Assembly (NCBI RefSeq): GCF_021018805.1
Contig: NC_086283.1
Location: forward strand, 61,148,182-61,212,181
DNA length: 64,000 nucleotides
Reading direction: 5' to 3'
DNA from: Prinia subflava
Lineage: Eukaryota; Chordata; Aves; Passeriformes; Cisticolidae
The position numbers and the translations under genes are program-made. Positions 50,657-62,699 of the stretch are shown piece by piece; within the stretch, counting starts at the first letter, position 1, and each line of letters begins with the position of its first letter. The notes beneath the pieces were generated by a model. That model saw only the letters and a list, made by a program, of their open reading frames with translations. It did not search any database and was not told where the DNA came from.

Positions 50657-53600
50657 AACGTGGCATCTTTATGGGATGTTATCTGTATCCATCCGGAAGT
50701 GCTGTTTTCTGTGTCAGTGTAGGTCGTATAATACATGTATGGGGAATGTTAATCTGTTTCTTTTTGTGTGTCATTTGTATGTCCTGTGATTCTCTTTTAA
50801 AGATTTAGGGGAATTCAACTTAACTGGAATGCTTTTAGACTCAGAGTGATTTATAATCCTCTCTGGAAGACATAAACTACCTGACATTGTTAAAGTCTGA
50901 AGAGAAACAGATAGCAATATATTTCTTGCAAGAAAATTGTTATCATAGCAGTTGTCTTGAAGAACCTTTCTAAAATATGCTCTTTGTTTAAATCTTATGA
51001 TTTTTCTAGGAAGTGAGGGAACTTTCATTGAATGCCCAGATTTAACAATATTGTTTCAAAAATGTTTATCCAGATACATTGTTTTCTTTTTGAATGCTTG
51101 GGAAATTAAACAAAATAGTTGACTACATCAAAGAATTAGATGTTCTTAAATATGACCTGGGAAATACCTGGATTATTGATGTATAACCAATTTGATATTG
51201 AGATGCATTTACTAATGATGTCATAATAAACCATGAACCTGTGAAAGAGTCTGGTGCTCAGCTTTACACTTTAGGAGTGTTTTTGCTCAAATGACATCTC
51301 AAATGATGTACAGTCAGAGAAAGCATGAGAACAGAAAAAATTATGTATTATGAACCCCAGACAAGAAGTGGAGAGGAATAAGGAATAGATAAATGACAAC
51401 ATTAGAACATCTGTATTGCATGAAGTCACTTAGTATACAAGTATTGCCAAAGGTAATGCCTTTATTTATGATGACAAGGTAAAGAGTTCAAGGGATTAAA
51501 ACCATCTCCAATGAAATATGCAGGCTATTTTGGGAAGGGTCTTGAGAATTTTTTAGCCATAGTAAATACACAATAGTATCTCAAATAATAATCTTGGGGC
51601 TTCTTTTTTCCTTTATTTTAGTTATACAGAAACAACATTTTACCATGCATCACATCAATTGCACCAATAGAAGTAGAGAGGTGAAGACTTATAAAAGTCT
51701 TCTGTAACTTTTTACATATAAAAACATGTTATTATTGAACAACTAAAAAAAAAAAAGCTGTTATTCTCTCACTGAACAGCTGTACATTTCCTATAATAGT
51801 CATCACTAATTTCTAAAACATGCAAGTTTTGCTACATTGAAAGTAGTTGAGTTTTCCTGTGTAAAGCCAAAAACTGAACCTTCATTAAAAAGAAACCTTT
51901 TTGCCACTCTGGATACTGGTGATGTATCCTAAGAGCAGTTGACACACATGAAAATAAATCAGCTGCATATATTCAGCTGGAGGGAATAGTTTCAAGGGGG
52001 AGGAATACTGCTGAGGTCTGAGTTGAATTCTTTACAGAAGTAATGAACATAAGTTTATGAAGGTAAGAACTGGAGTTCCTCAAAACTATTGAATTCTATA
52101 TTGTGAAATGCTTACTCCAAATCTACAGATTTATAATAGTTTATGGATGTAGATTTTTTTTTCTGAGCTCTTCTAGCCTTGGGCAGATTTCCACCACAAA
52201 CAAACAGTGCACAGTTTTTATTTTATCTATTGAGGGAAAGGTTTTCATGCATATTTACTCATCTATGTAGCCTGGTAAAACATGTGATATTTAGAAGTAA
52301 TTTTATATTAAAAACACTGTAGATAAAATGCTAATTCATAATTTAATGTAAGGAAAGACATAGATCAATGAGATTTTGTAGTTCTAAGCCAGTTCAAGAT
52401 TAAGCTTGTGGGATAACTCCAGATTTGAGACAGAAATGCGGCCCCTTAGGCTGTTTATAGTTTTCTACTTTTTTCCTCCTTTTTTCATAACTAACATAGT
52501 TCAGATTTGTGTGCTATTGCAGAAGGAATGAAGCTGGATAAGGGACTGCAATAGTTACAGAACCTAAGGATAAATGCTGTTGGAGTCCCCTATTATACAT
52601 TTGCTCAACACATCTGTAACTTTTAGTCTCATGTTGAGAAACACAAACATAATGCAGCCTGGGAAAAGTGAAAGAAGAAAGAAAAATCAGCCTGAGAAGA
52701 CTTTAAACCACTAGTATGTTATTAGAAAAAAAAATTAATGGCAGTAACTCATTCAGGGACACTAACTGCTGTGTTAGAATTATTACTAAGTTCAGGTCTG
52801 TCATCCCATACAGTTTATAACCATCAGAATGTAACCACTCATGTGGAAGATATTCAGTGTTGTTGTATAAATCATTTTATTGTGATAAGTAACAAGTGTG
52901 AATTTTTTGTTACCATTTTCATCTCATTCTCTAAATCTGTAAAGAATTGTTAATTTCATATACCAGTAAATTTGGATATTTTTGTCATTCTCAAATATTT
53001 TGCAGTTGTGAACTGTATGACTGTATTTAAACTGGTGAACTTTCTATTTATTTCAGTTTTTTAAAAATCATCAATTAAATTATTAATTTAAGCCAAGGAT
53101 GGAACAAGAAAAAAATTTCTAATCACTCTAAAAAGGCTTATTAGAAATTCTAGAAACTACACTGAAAGTCACCAGTGTGCAGACTGAATTAATTTTTTGG
53201 ATGCTGCCTTGGAATACTGCAGAATTCAGTTTGTGTGCAGAAGAGCTGTTTATGAATTTAAGTATTTTCAAAATAACTTAAACCTCTAAATTTTTTTTTG
53301 TTGAAGAATTCTCTGCTCCCTTTCTGATGAAATTAATTCCAACGTTCTTTTTCCATCCAACCCTCAGTGGTGGAGCTCATATTTCTTAACATATGTATCT
53401 TCCTTCACAGATGACAAAAAATTTCTCACCTTCCAGTTTCCTTACAGACTTACAGTGGCAAGTCTCAATAACATAATTAAGGAATAGAAATTCTTACCCA
53501 ATCAAGGATTAATAATTAGACAGATGACTTAGATGTCATCACAGCTAAATTTTGCTTTAGACACTAATTCATGAGTCTGGCTACTAGTAGACAGTTGCGT

Positions 53601-54345
53601 GTCATGTTCTCCTAGTGAAAGCACAATCACTTTTGCTTACTTCTAGCAGTCATGCTGAAATCAGGGAAATATATATATTTTTTTCTGAAGTCAGATGCTA
53701 GTTGCTTTCTGATTCTCTGTTTCTGTCTCTTTTTTCTGTTTTCATTATTTTCTTTTTTTCTTAGCCTAGTAAACAGAATCTGTGGTGATTGATGTCATCA
53801 TAAAACCTTAGAATATCACTGAGTGTTGTTACTGCTCAATACTAAGAGCAACAGAAGATACTAAATCATGTATTAAAAATGGGGAAAGGTCAAGATGGAA
53901 CAATATTGAATACCAAGAAGCCATTTTGAGTTGAGGACAATTTTTATTAGGGGAAAAGAAAGCATGATCCATAATCATGCTAAGAAACTACTGTAAAGAG
54001 CAAAAGTTCTTGCTTCTTCCTTCTCAGACAGGAACATTCATCTTGATTATAAGATATTAGATGACTAAGGATACTGATTCTCAGAAGAAGAAAGCAGTTT
54101 ATTTTCTCTTGGAAAAAAAAAGATTTTGGAAAAAACAGTATAATATTTACTAAGCATATTAAATATATCTTTAATAAGGTCATTTGGTATAGACTAGTAT
54201 TTTAGAAGACTTTAATTCTGTTTCGGTAGATATGTCAAGAAGTCTTTGCAGTCATCAGTGTTTTGCACATAAGATTTATATGGGTAGCAATCCTCATAAC
54301 TATATAACTACAAAGCTCATCTGTCTGCATGTGTTTAAGTGTCTC
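50657..54345. other. AT-rich non-coding stretch
   Basis: No recognisable gene or element. Open frames stay at or below 85 codons. A and T runs are scattered through it (for example A12 at about 51746 and TATATATATTTTTTTC near 53670). Confidence 0.65.
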
Positions 54346-54404
54346 TCTGGTGCCCAGTGATAAACTTCCCTTGACACAATTTCATACCATTTTCTCATGT
54401 CCTA
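54346..54404 (-). mobile_element. Inverted 5' segment of a CR1 insertion
   Basis: Read on the minus strand, this gives TAGGACATGAGAAAATGG, then AATTGTGTCAAGGGAAGTTTA. That corresponds to the CR1 stretch GACAAGAGGAAATGGCCTCA...GGGGAGGTTTA, which in the consensus lies immediately upstream of the segment starting at 54411. Orientation is opposite to the rest of the copy. Confidence 0.65.
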
Positions 54405-54410
54405 AGTCGG

Positions 54411-54639
54411 GTACTAGGAAAAAATTCTTCACTCAGTGGTTGGTGAGGCACTACAGCAGGTGCCCCGGGGGTGTGGTCACAAATTGAAGCATGGCAGAGA
54501 TCAAGATGCATCAGGACAACACTTTCAGGCACATGGTGTGACTCTTGAGGTGGTTCTATGCAGGGACAGAAGTCGGACTTTAACGATCCTTTTAGGTACC
54601 TTCCAGCTCAGGATATTCCAAGAAGCCATGATTCTGTAA
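54411..54639 (+). mobile_element. CR1 LINE 3' portion
   Basis: TACTAGGAAAAAATTCTTCA opens the direct part. GGTGAGGCACTACAGCAGGT follows, then a 3' untranslated GGGACAGAAGTCGGACTTTA, then CTTCCAGCTCAGGATATTCC, and a CATGATTCTGTAA end. It is truncated and diverged but collinear with avian CR1. Together with the inverted block at 54346-54404 it forms one insertion with a 5' inversion. Confidence 0.8.
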
Positions 54640-56099
54640 TAATTTAATATCATAATGCAAAATAAAAGGGTGGGAAAATCACTATCTTATTCCCACTGAA
54701 GCTTTTCATAACATGTTGTCTGGTCTTCCCAGATCCTGGATTATATTGTACTGAGGGTAGCCTGTGTATATTGTGCTATAGATGTTTTGGATGTAAAATA
54801 ATATTCTGGGTCACACCTCCCTGTGATTAGGCACTATAAACCAGAGGAGGGAGATAAGTGGGAGATAATTAGGAGATAACTGGCTGGCTATGAGGTATGA
54901 CATAGGTACTGCTGGCTGGTGGTCTGCTCTTGACATGGTGACACAGTGGCTGGGGGCTTGGGACAGCTGTGAGGTGGGCCAGACCTGCTGCCACCCAGGG
55001 CATCAGGCACCCTTCAGGGGACAGGGTCAGTAAAGTCCATTAGTGCTCTCAGGTCTCTGAGATTTGCCACTTGTACCTGATTATGGTCTTTTCAAATGCA
55101 CCCTGTTTAGTGAGTAAATAAATCAGCATTAATAGGAGTGAGCACATTTGAAGATGTCAGTGACCTGGGGTGTTCTGTTATTAACTGATGTGTGCTTGCA
55201 GATTTTAATGCTATTTCATGCTGTCTGGGTGCAGGGAGTGGTAAAGTTTTGTATAAACACACCAGAAAACCAAGGCCAAACTCTATTTTTTGTTATGTTT
55301 ATTAGTGTGTATTATGAAACTCTGCTTTTTAGTTCAATTGGGTAGGTTTGGTTTTTTTTCTGAAATCTGGGAGGTTTGTTCATAATCTTCTAGGATAAAA
55401 AAACCTCAACAAAGTCCTTTGGTTTTTTCTAGGAGAGGATTTTGGTTTTTTGTTTGATTTCTATTTTCCTTTTTACTTATTTCCTGAGAAGTAAACTTTG
55501 TGGTATCTTCCTCTGTACATTCATCACACACTCGTGCAGTGTGGTATGAAAAAATTAAACTGATGCTGGTTTTGAGACAGTGCTCTTGAAATCTGAGAAG
55601 CCATAACAGATCTGAGGCATTGCTACTAGAAGCACAGAAATCCTCAAGGGTTAAAATTTCATGGTCATGGTTTTCAAAGATCTGTCTAAAAGAAACCCAG
55701 GAGTATTCTTGTAGAGACAGCTTTTCAAGACACATTGGAGAATCAGTTGACCAGTTGGTTTTCTTGACTTGTTCCATGAAAAGTAAGTGGAAGTTACTGC
55801 TTAACTAAAGTTTGTAAATAGAACCAACTATCCTGTAAATCCACATCTCATTTTCCCCTGCAAAATAAAACTTGGTTGTCCTTGTGAGTATTCTGAGCAA
55901 ATTTCTTGCTGGAACACTTCTCAGAAATACTAAGTTAACTACTTTCCATTAAAAGAAAAACAATTCGGGAGACATATAAATAGTCTATAAAAATAATTGA
56001 GAGGGTTGGCGTATTGAATTACTGTCTTGTTTAAATACTTCTTGATGCAGACAACTATAAAAGACATGCCTCTTTCTGTAAGCCCCTGTTCCTGGTAGA
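54640..56099. other. Non-coding stretch
   Basis: No gene recognised. A slightly GC-richer patch at 54820-55120 has CACTATAAACCAGAGG (TATA-like, about 54830) and TAAATAAATCAGC (about 55114), in LTR-like order but without edges. A 123-codon minus frame at 55406-55777 lacks motifs and any visible splice context. Confidence 0.55.
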
Positions 56100-56420
56100 A
56101 ACAAGCGTTATATTGATTTATTGCAATTTATTTTCTCCCTGGATTCTGGTTTTGACACTGTGAGAAGATTAATTGGAATTAATGGCATTTGCACAGCTAA
56201 TTAAAGTCACTCTTCCTTCAGTCAAATGAATTCCTTTTATCAGAGACATAACAAAGTCTTGCTTAGTTTCTGCAGACTGCATGTAAATGTTCCTTGCTTG
56301 AATAAGCATCTCTGCAGTCATTAGTGGTTGAATACAGACACTATTAATGATATCTGGTAATTTCTTCAGCACTTGAAAAGCACAAATAATATTCCCATTT
56401 ATTCTTATAGACAAAGAAAC
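56100..56420. promoter_or_regulatory. Candidate homeodomain-rich enhancer
   Basis: ATTAATTGGAATTAAT at 56168-56183 is an inverted pair of TAAT cores with a four-base spacer. A further CTAATTAAAG site (56197-56206), ATTTGCA (56187-56193), GATTTATTGCAATTTATTTT upstream (about 56115-56134) and ATTAATGATATC (about 56343) give dense homeobox/POU-type motifs. A 110-codon minus-strand open frame (56169-56501) covers the same block; long stop-free runs also occur in conserved non-coding DNA. Evidence is motif-based only. Confidence 0.25.
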
Positions 56421-57133
56421 AAAATCAGAATTTTTAAAAATGGAAGTTAATAAAAGACAGGGTGTATTCTCACTCCTAAGGAGGATTCTGGAGATGAACA
56501 TAGTAGTATCAGAGAGTGTACTGTCAGTTTTTCATACATTGTCTTAACAGAAAAAACTGGTACAGCTCAAGGAAATTAATTCCTCTCTATAATCCAGTGA
56601 TGAAGTCTCTCTCTCTAAGCATAATTCCAAATAGCTTATTAACAAATTCTCATGTAAAAAGGTGTTGCATTGAAAACACAAACAGGGTGGGAAACAGAAC
56701 AAACTCAACATGCTGCTAATCTGTGTCTGTCTACTGAAAATGGAGGAGGTATAGATTTCACTACAGAGTAAGGCTTTGGAGGAATATTTTTCTTAAACCA
56801 ATATTGTTAGCATAATACTTGAGCTGCAATAGACTGTTGGCAAACATGCAGAGTGCTACTGACTGCAGTGGCCCTCTGAATTGGCATTGAAGCCTGAACA
56901 AGGGCTAACTTTCTTTTTCCTATATAACAGTGGATTTATGTTCTACTTTGGCTTTTTTGCTTTTATGTGACATGACAGTGATGTGAATCCAAGGACATAT
57001 TGAAGATGTTGTTTGACTCTGGATTTATTACAGAAAGTCCCTGTTTGCTGAAGTATTTAGTGTGAATCATCTTTTAATGTATATGGAATTTTAATTCATG
57101 TAATGAAAAGAGAACATTTTTTTGCAGTTCAGA

Positions 57134-57267
57134 GATCACAGAATATTTTGAGTTGAAAAGGACCCAACAGAACCATCAAATCCCACTCTTAAGTGAATGG
57201 CCCACACAGGGCTTGAACCCACAATCTTGGTGTTTGTAGCACCATGCTCTAACTGACTGAGCTAATC
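57134..57267 (-). mobile_element. tRNA-derived SINE (TguSINE1 type)
   Basis: On the minus strand the element begins with TTAGCTCAGTCAGTTAGAGC (box A region, within 57241-57265). It continues through AAACACCAAGATTGTGGGTT and has box B GGGTTCAAGCCC (57220-57209). It ends with a CR1-like tail, GTTGGGTCC, CAACTCAAAA, TATTCTGTGATC. A tRNA-Ile-like head fused to a CR1-like 3' end is the structure of TguSINE1, a SINE known from songbirds. RNA polymerase III transcribes such units, and CR1 machinery recognises the tail. Several substitutions (for example TCAAGCCC for TCGATCCC) show that it is an old copy, not a working tRNA. Confidence 0.85.
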
Positions 57268-58245
57268 TCATTTCATAAAATAATACTTAAACATATGGCT
57301 GTGATTACAAGTTCTGTTTCCTAGACACAGATCTAATTTTCAAACTCAGAATATATTCATTATCTTTGCTTTTATACTAGATGTACTCTGAAAAAATGTG
57401 ATGAATAACATAATAAAAAAATTCAAATTAATCTCTCTGGGCAAAAGGTATGACTAGTATTATTCACATGGTCTCTTGTGAATGTTGAAGTAAAAGTTCT
57501 TAAACATTGACATGAAAACAATGACATGACTGCCTGCAGTGGTAATTGCACTATGAATTATGATTCTGGAAGATGTTAACTCTTGGGTTTCAAGCAGTAA
57601 GACAAGCTGAAATTTGTATCTTGTATCTATTTTATGATGGATCAGCCAGCAAGTTACAGCTAGAAAATTATGGAGAACCAGGATAAGGAGAGGAAGAGGA
57701 AAAGCAGTTCTAAACTACATGGAAAACTTTTGTTAAAAATAAATTAGATTTAAAAACTCTATTAAATTTATGGTTTAATCCCAGCTGCAAAAGCAGACTC
57801 GTAAATTCATTACATATATTTCTTTACTTCAAAGAAGCCTTCCATTATAACTTAAAAAAATTTTTTTTAAGGACAAGCAATAGTATTTGTATTTCCTGGT
57901 TACTGAGTCAGTGAAATAGAACACACAATTCAGGTTCTGTACAGACATGCAGAAGAAAGGCTGTTCTACAGTGAGAATAGAGATTAGTGCATTTTGTCTG
58001 CAGAGAGACAGCCACAAGACCTATTCAGGAGGCATCCCAGTTTTTTTAAGTAATAATTTCTACTTTGGAGTACACTGGTCTCTGCATTGAGGGTGTCGTG
58101 TGTGAGTGGAGCCTTTATATCATGTTGCAAGGACTGTGGCATGAAATACTAGTCAGTTTTAGATGTAAAAATTTAAATAATGTACAGTGGGTGCAAAAAG
58201 TTCTTTTTCTCACATCCCTACAAAATTATATTGATCCTTTGATGC
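57268..58245. other. AT-rich non-coding stretch
   Basis: Nothing recognisable. Short frames only. Confidence 0.65.
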
Positions 58246-58640
58246 AACTTAGGGTTGTTCAGCCCGGAGAAGGGATGTCTCTGCAGAGCCCTCATAGCAG
58301 CCTTCCAGTATCTAAAGGGGGTTTACAAGAAAGCTGTAGAGGAACTTTTTCCAAGGGTGTGCAATGACAGAGGGAATGTCTTTGGGCTGCAATAGAGCAG
58401 TTTTATATTAGATGTTGTGAAGAAATTCTTTACTGTGAGAGTGGGGAAGCACTGTGGCAGGTTGCCCAAAGAAGTAATGGATGTCCTATTCCTGGCAGGG
58501 TTCAAGGCCAGACTGGGTAAAGTTTTGAGCAACTTGTTCTTGTGGGAGGTGTCCCTGCCCATGGCAGGGGGTTGGAGCCAGGTGATTTTTCAGGTTCCTT
58601 CCAATCAAAACCAATCTTCTATTCTTCTACAATTCTATGA
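58246..58640 (+). mobile_element. CR1 LINE 3' end (about 395 bp)
   Basis: The sequence runs collinearly with avian CR1 from GGGTTGTTCAGCCCGGAGAA (58252-58271), through CTTCCAGTATCTAAAGGGGG, AAGAAATTCTTTACTGTGAG (58420-58439), GGTTGCCCAAAGAAGT, GTGTCCCTGCCCATGGCAGG (58549-58568) and GGGGTTGGAGCCAGGTGATT, to a terminal CTTCTACAATTCTATGA. It is 5'-truncated. Open frames in it (58065-58367, 58417-58677 and minus 58323-58562) are broken ORF2 or chance frames, not genes. Confidence 0.93.
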
Positions 58641-59367
58641 ATTTATACATTCAAAGAAAAACTACAGGAAAAGCTGAACCCGAAGTCTCCATGTCTGAGA
58701 CAAACCAGTCTTTTAACCATCACCTGATCCTAAACAAACCAAATAAAACAATAGGCTTAAAAACCTGTGATCTATTTCTGACCAAGGATATTCTGAGCAA
58801 AGAAGGACTCTTGAAGCTCCTCTTCCTATACTTACCTATGTAATACTGCATTCAGTTCACCCACAAGTTGGATTGCAAATACATTTTATTTCTTCCCAAA
58901 ACTGCAAGTTGGCACTGTCTAGTATATTTAGTCTGTTCAGGGAATCACTGTATTCATAAGGAATGAAAAAAAAAATTATACACTTTTTTCTTGTTAGGCA
59001 TTTTCATGCTGAAGTGTTTTCAAAGTTATAATTGAAAAGCCAAGTTCTGAGCCGTGTGAAATACAGACTTCAATTACAGAGATAGTTTGGTAAACTAATA
59101 TGCTTTGGGATGAATGACTTATTGAAAACTTCAAATAACAATTTGGTAGTTGTGTGCCAAGAAGGTATTTCTCATTCTTCAATTCACTGCTGAAAACCTT
59201 CTGAACTGATACAGACGAAACGGCAAATAAATTTCAGATGCCATCGTCTTGACTCAGAAAATCCCTACAGCTTTTTATACAGTCCTTTGAAAATGTCACT
59301 TTTGAGTTATCTGAATTTGTGGTGAAAAGAAAAGTTTCTCAACCACAACATTATTTAAGCGGTGTTT
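58641..59367. other. AT-rich non-coding stretch
   Basis: No recognised feature apart from an A-rich run near 58965. Confidence 0.65.
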
Positions 59368-59965
59368 TGTCATGATTTAACCTCAGCTGACAACTAAGAC
59401 TCACATAGGCACTTACTTATTCTCCCCTCGTGGCATAGGGGAAAGAATTGGTAGGGTGAAAGTGAGAAAACTTGTAGGTTGAGATAAAAACTGTTTAATA
59501 ATGAAGTTAAAAAATATTAAAAATAATGTTAATAAATTGTAGTGAAAAGGAAATCAACAAAGAGAAGAAATAAGACCCAAGAAAGACAGGTGATGCAATG
59601 GAATGCTATTGCTCACCACCAACCAACAGATGCTCAGCCCAGACCCTCAGCTACAACACCCCTTCAATTTCCCCCCGTATTTCTTTTGCTGAGCATGATG
59701 CCATATTGTTAGGATATCCCTTTGGTCAGTTGAAGTCAGATGTCCAGACTGCTTACTGTGTCAGCTTCTCTCCTTCTCCCTGTGCCTCTCCCCATTCTCC
59801 TTGCTGGGGAAAGAGAAGCAGAAAAAGTCTTTGCTGAAGCCCTGCTCAGCAGTAATGAGAACTTCCCTCCAGTATCATCCCTGTTCTGCACAAATATAAA
59901 ACACAGACTGATACTAGCCTCCGTGAGAAAAATTTACGCTACCCCAGACAGAAAAACAGGACACA
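59368..59965 (-). mobile_element. Avian endogenous-retrovirus solo LTR (about 600 bp)
   Basis: The plus strand starts TGTCATGATTTAACCTCAGC and ends AAAAACAGGACACA, matching the TG...CA termini of one of the most widespread LTRs in bird genomes. Inside are the diagnostic blocks GTGAGAAAACTTGTAGGTTG (59471-59490), GCTGAGCATGATGCCATA, GATATCCCTTTGGTCAGTTG (59713-59732) and GAGAAGCAGAAAAAGTC. In the consensus, transcription runs from the ACACA end towards TGTCATG, hence the minus strand. The TATA and polyadenylation regions are mutated here. No internal genes accompany it. Flanks GTTT and CTTT are only a weak candidate target duplication. Confidence 0.82.
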
Positions 59966-62699
59966 CTTTATTAGCAAATTTTGCTTTTGTCTAGATTAGT
60001 CTAGTAGAACATATAGCTGCCTGTTCTATTGATACCATTTAAAACTCTTTCAGATTAGCAGCAGATTCAAGTCCTCAAATAAATTAAAGGAAACACAGAG
60101 CTTGATCCATTAGTCTTTCCTTGGTAGCACTTTGGGAAGTCATCTTTTTTTTGCTGTTAAAATGCAAGAGTTTACAAATCTCTTCCTTTGATTTAAATAC
60201 AATCAGTAAATACAATACTTTGATTTTAAATACAATCAGTAAATACAATACTTTGATTTTAAATACAATCTGTAAATTTTGAACAGTTTGTAGAAGATTA
60301 AAAATTTGACCCAGATATCTAGGGCTAAATTCTCCCTTTCTGTGAATTTACTGGAGCCAATGCCTATTTTATCAGTGTATAGGTAAAAAATGTCTATACC
60401 TTATATATATATTTTATTTTTGCCATAATGTACAAATATTATTTAGAGTCAAGTAAGTCTCCCCCTTTTCAACATATTTTACTATTCCAATATGTTGTAG
60501 AGAGCTTCTAAATGCAGATAAAATATCCCACACTTATAAATAGATTTTTTTTCCTCTTAATTGCATTGAAATTTTATATACAAATACATCAAATTTATAT
60601 AATATGATACACATAACTTATTAGGATATGCTATAACACAATAATACATATTACATGTATTTTTGCTTTGAATCATTAAAATATAATATAATTTTGACAG
60701 TTTGTGTAATGAAAATTACCCAATATTGAGAAATTAAGTTTACCATGTATTTCAGAGTTGGTGAGAGCTATTTTGCCATATTTTGTTTTATGGATGAATT
60801 CAAGTATCTTCACAGAGAAATCTATTGGAATGCAACACTTCCCTCACACATTCTTCACTTTAAAGCCATTCCTCTGCTTCTTAAAGAGCTTGGCTGTTGT
60901 ATATTGTATAGAACATTTCTGTCAACATTGTCTGCTGAGCACCTGCTTCCACAGAAGTTTTCTCCTTCACTCTGGAACAGTCAACAGCCTGGACCTCCAC
61001 GTAGTTGCCTGCTGAGGCAGGGTGGGTGAAGTAAGTTTGGCCTAACCAGCAAGAATTTTGCTATCTGAGAAGAAAATCTGGGTGAAACTTGGCTGGAAGA
61101 GAGCACAATCAAAGTCCAGGTCCCGTACAGGTGACCCTAAAAATCAGGATACAACTTTAATTGTGTGAGCTAAAAAGTCCCACTGTTTCAGGTGTAATCT
61201 GAGCCTAGTTTTGTAGATACAGAGCTCCTGCCTAGCACAAGTAGCAGAATCCAAGCCTTGCAAAAATGGGAGGCTAAATAGTAAGTTAGCATAAGAAAGA
61301 GGACACCAGGCAAAATGAGCATTAAAATGGTGCAAAAATGTGTTTGGAATGCTGTGGCATACACAGTTAATATACAATACAGGAGAGGTCACTCCAGGAG
61401 CATTGCCTGAGCTGCTGAAAATTGTAAAATTGCTTTGTTTTTCTTTGCTCAGATTTTCAAGGTTTTGAACTCCTAATTCTAGCTACAAAAGTGCCTTATT
61501 AGACAAAAATTAGAAATGCTAGTCAGTGCAAGTGACAGTGAGTCATTCAGAAGAAACAATACACTTCCTCTTGTTCTGAAGAGAGGAAAATATTAAGGTC
61601 AGCAAAACCGTGGTGAAACTCAAGACATGGAAACAATCCTGAGAGAAAGGAGGTGTTGCAAACCCAAACGTTATGGAAAATTTATATTTGTAAGCTGCAC
61701 TGCTAAATTGTCTGCAGTATTTCAGTAACTTTGCTTTTGTGGCAAGGTTTGTTTATGAATACAGAGAAAGTTTTGTGACTGCTTTGTCACAAAACCTGAA
61801 CAGAAAGAAGCAGCTGTTGCCCCTTTTTTTCACTTCCTGTAGTGCCAGCTGTTTGATGCAGACATTAAAGACAGAAGTAATTGATTTAATTTACTGAGGC
61901 TGGGGGGGGGTCCTCCTACTTGAAGTGTGAAAGGAAAGTACATTGTATCCTGTGCTTCTACTTGTGTGTGGAGCACTTTGAGTATGCTAGTCAGAGGAGA
62001 AATTGGCAGTGCCTGGAGAGATATCTAAAAATCACAGGGTGTGGTGGTCACTGATGAATACCTGCACCTTGGAAAATAAATGCAGATAATACATCAAAAG
62101 CTACAGGGACCATTTTTTCCTTTACACAGTCTGAATTTTATATATCAATCAAAGCTTACAAATAGTGAATGAGGAGCAGGAGATTTGTAGTCATTTCAAA
62201 ATTCTTGAAACCGTGAGAAGGTGCATGTGCTTGTTGATGTGATCAGCAGTGAACCAGGCTGCTTTCAACTCACAACATAGTGAGAGAGCTGTCTGGATAG
62301 TTTCTGGACAAGAAACTCTAAAAATTCATGTGCATCCCAATAAATTGTAAAAACAAAGAACTAAGTAAAATTATGCTTAAAATGCAAATGATTTCCTTTT
62401 CTTTTTAGGAGTTAAAAAATGCTATGGTACCCTTTGGGACATGGCTGTTCTTTCTATTTCTTTCTGTTTCTTTCTGTTTCTTCCATTTCTTTCCTGTGGG
62501 AAAATATTGAATGGTCCTGAAGTTTATAGGAATATAGTTACTGCAAAAGCAACAAAGAAATTTTCAGTGCATGGACACATCATGGACAATGGAAAGTTGA
62601 CTCCTTTTGTCAGTGCTGTCAAAGCAAAAATGATGCAAAGTGCATGATTCAGAGGATGAAATTATGCTGCTGCTGTGGTGCAGACTCTACAGGGTTTGT
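59966..62699. other. AT-rich non-coding stretch
   Basis: It includes a strongly AT-rich segment (about 60395-60720) with repeated ATATAAT-type words, and a 33-bp tandem repeat at 60187-60280. Two overlapping plus-strand frames (60745-61029) have no motif. A C8-9/G9 run sits near 61903. No gene is recognised. Confidence 0.6.
60187..60280. repeat. About 33-bp tandem repeat, 2.8 copies
   Basis: TTTGATTTTAAATACAATCA followed by GTAAATACAATAC is repeated at 60187, 60219 and 60252. The first copy lacks one T and the last diverges after CTGTAAAT. Confidence 0.95.

Noticed and set aside
55406..55777. 123-codon minus-strand open frame
   Set aside because: Composition looks protein-like but no motif or splice signals were found; AT-rich random frames look similar.
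57200..57267. Functional tRNA gene on the minus strand
   Set aside because: Box A and B resemblances are present, but the acceptor stem is not paired and a CR1-like tail follows, so it is the head of a SINE.
60187..60280. CRISPR-like array
   Set aside because: The repeats are directly tandem with no unique spacers, in an AT-rich vertebrate context.
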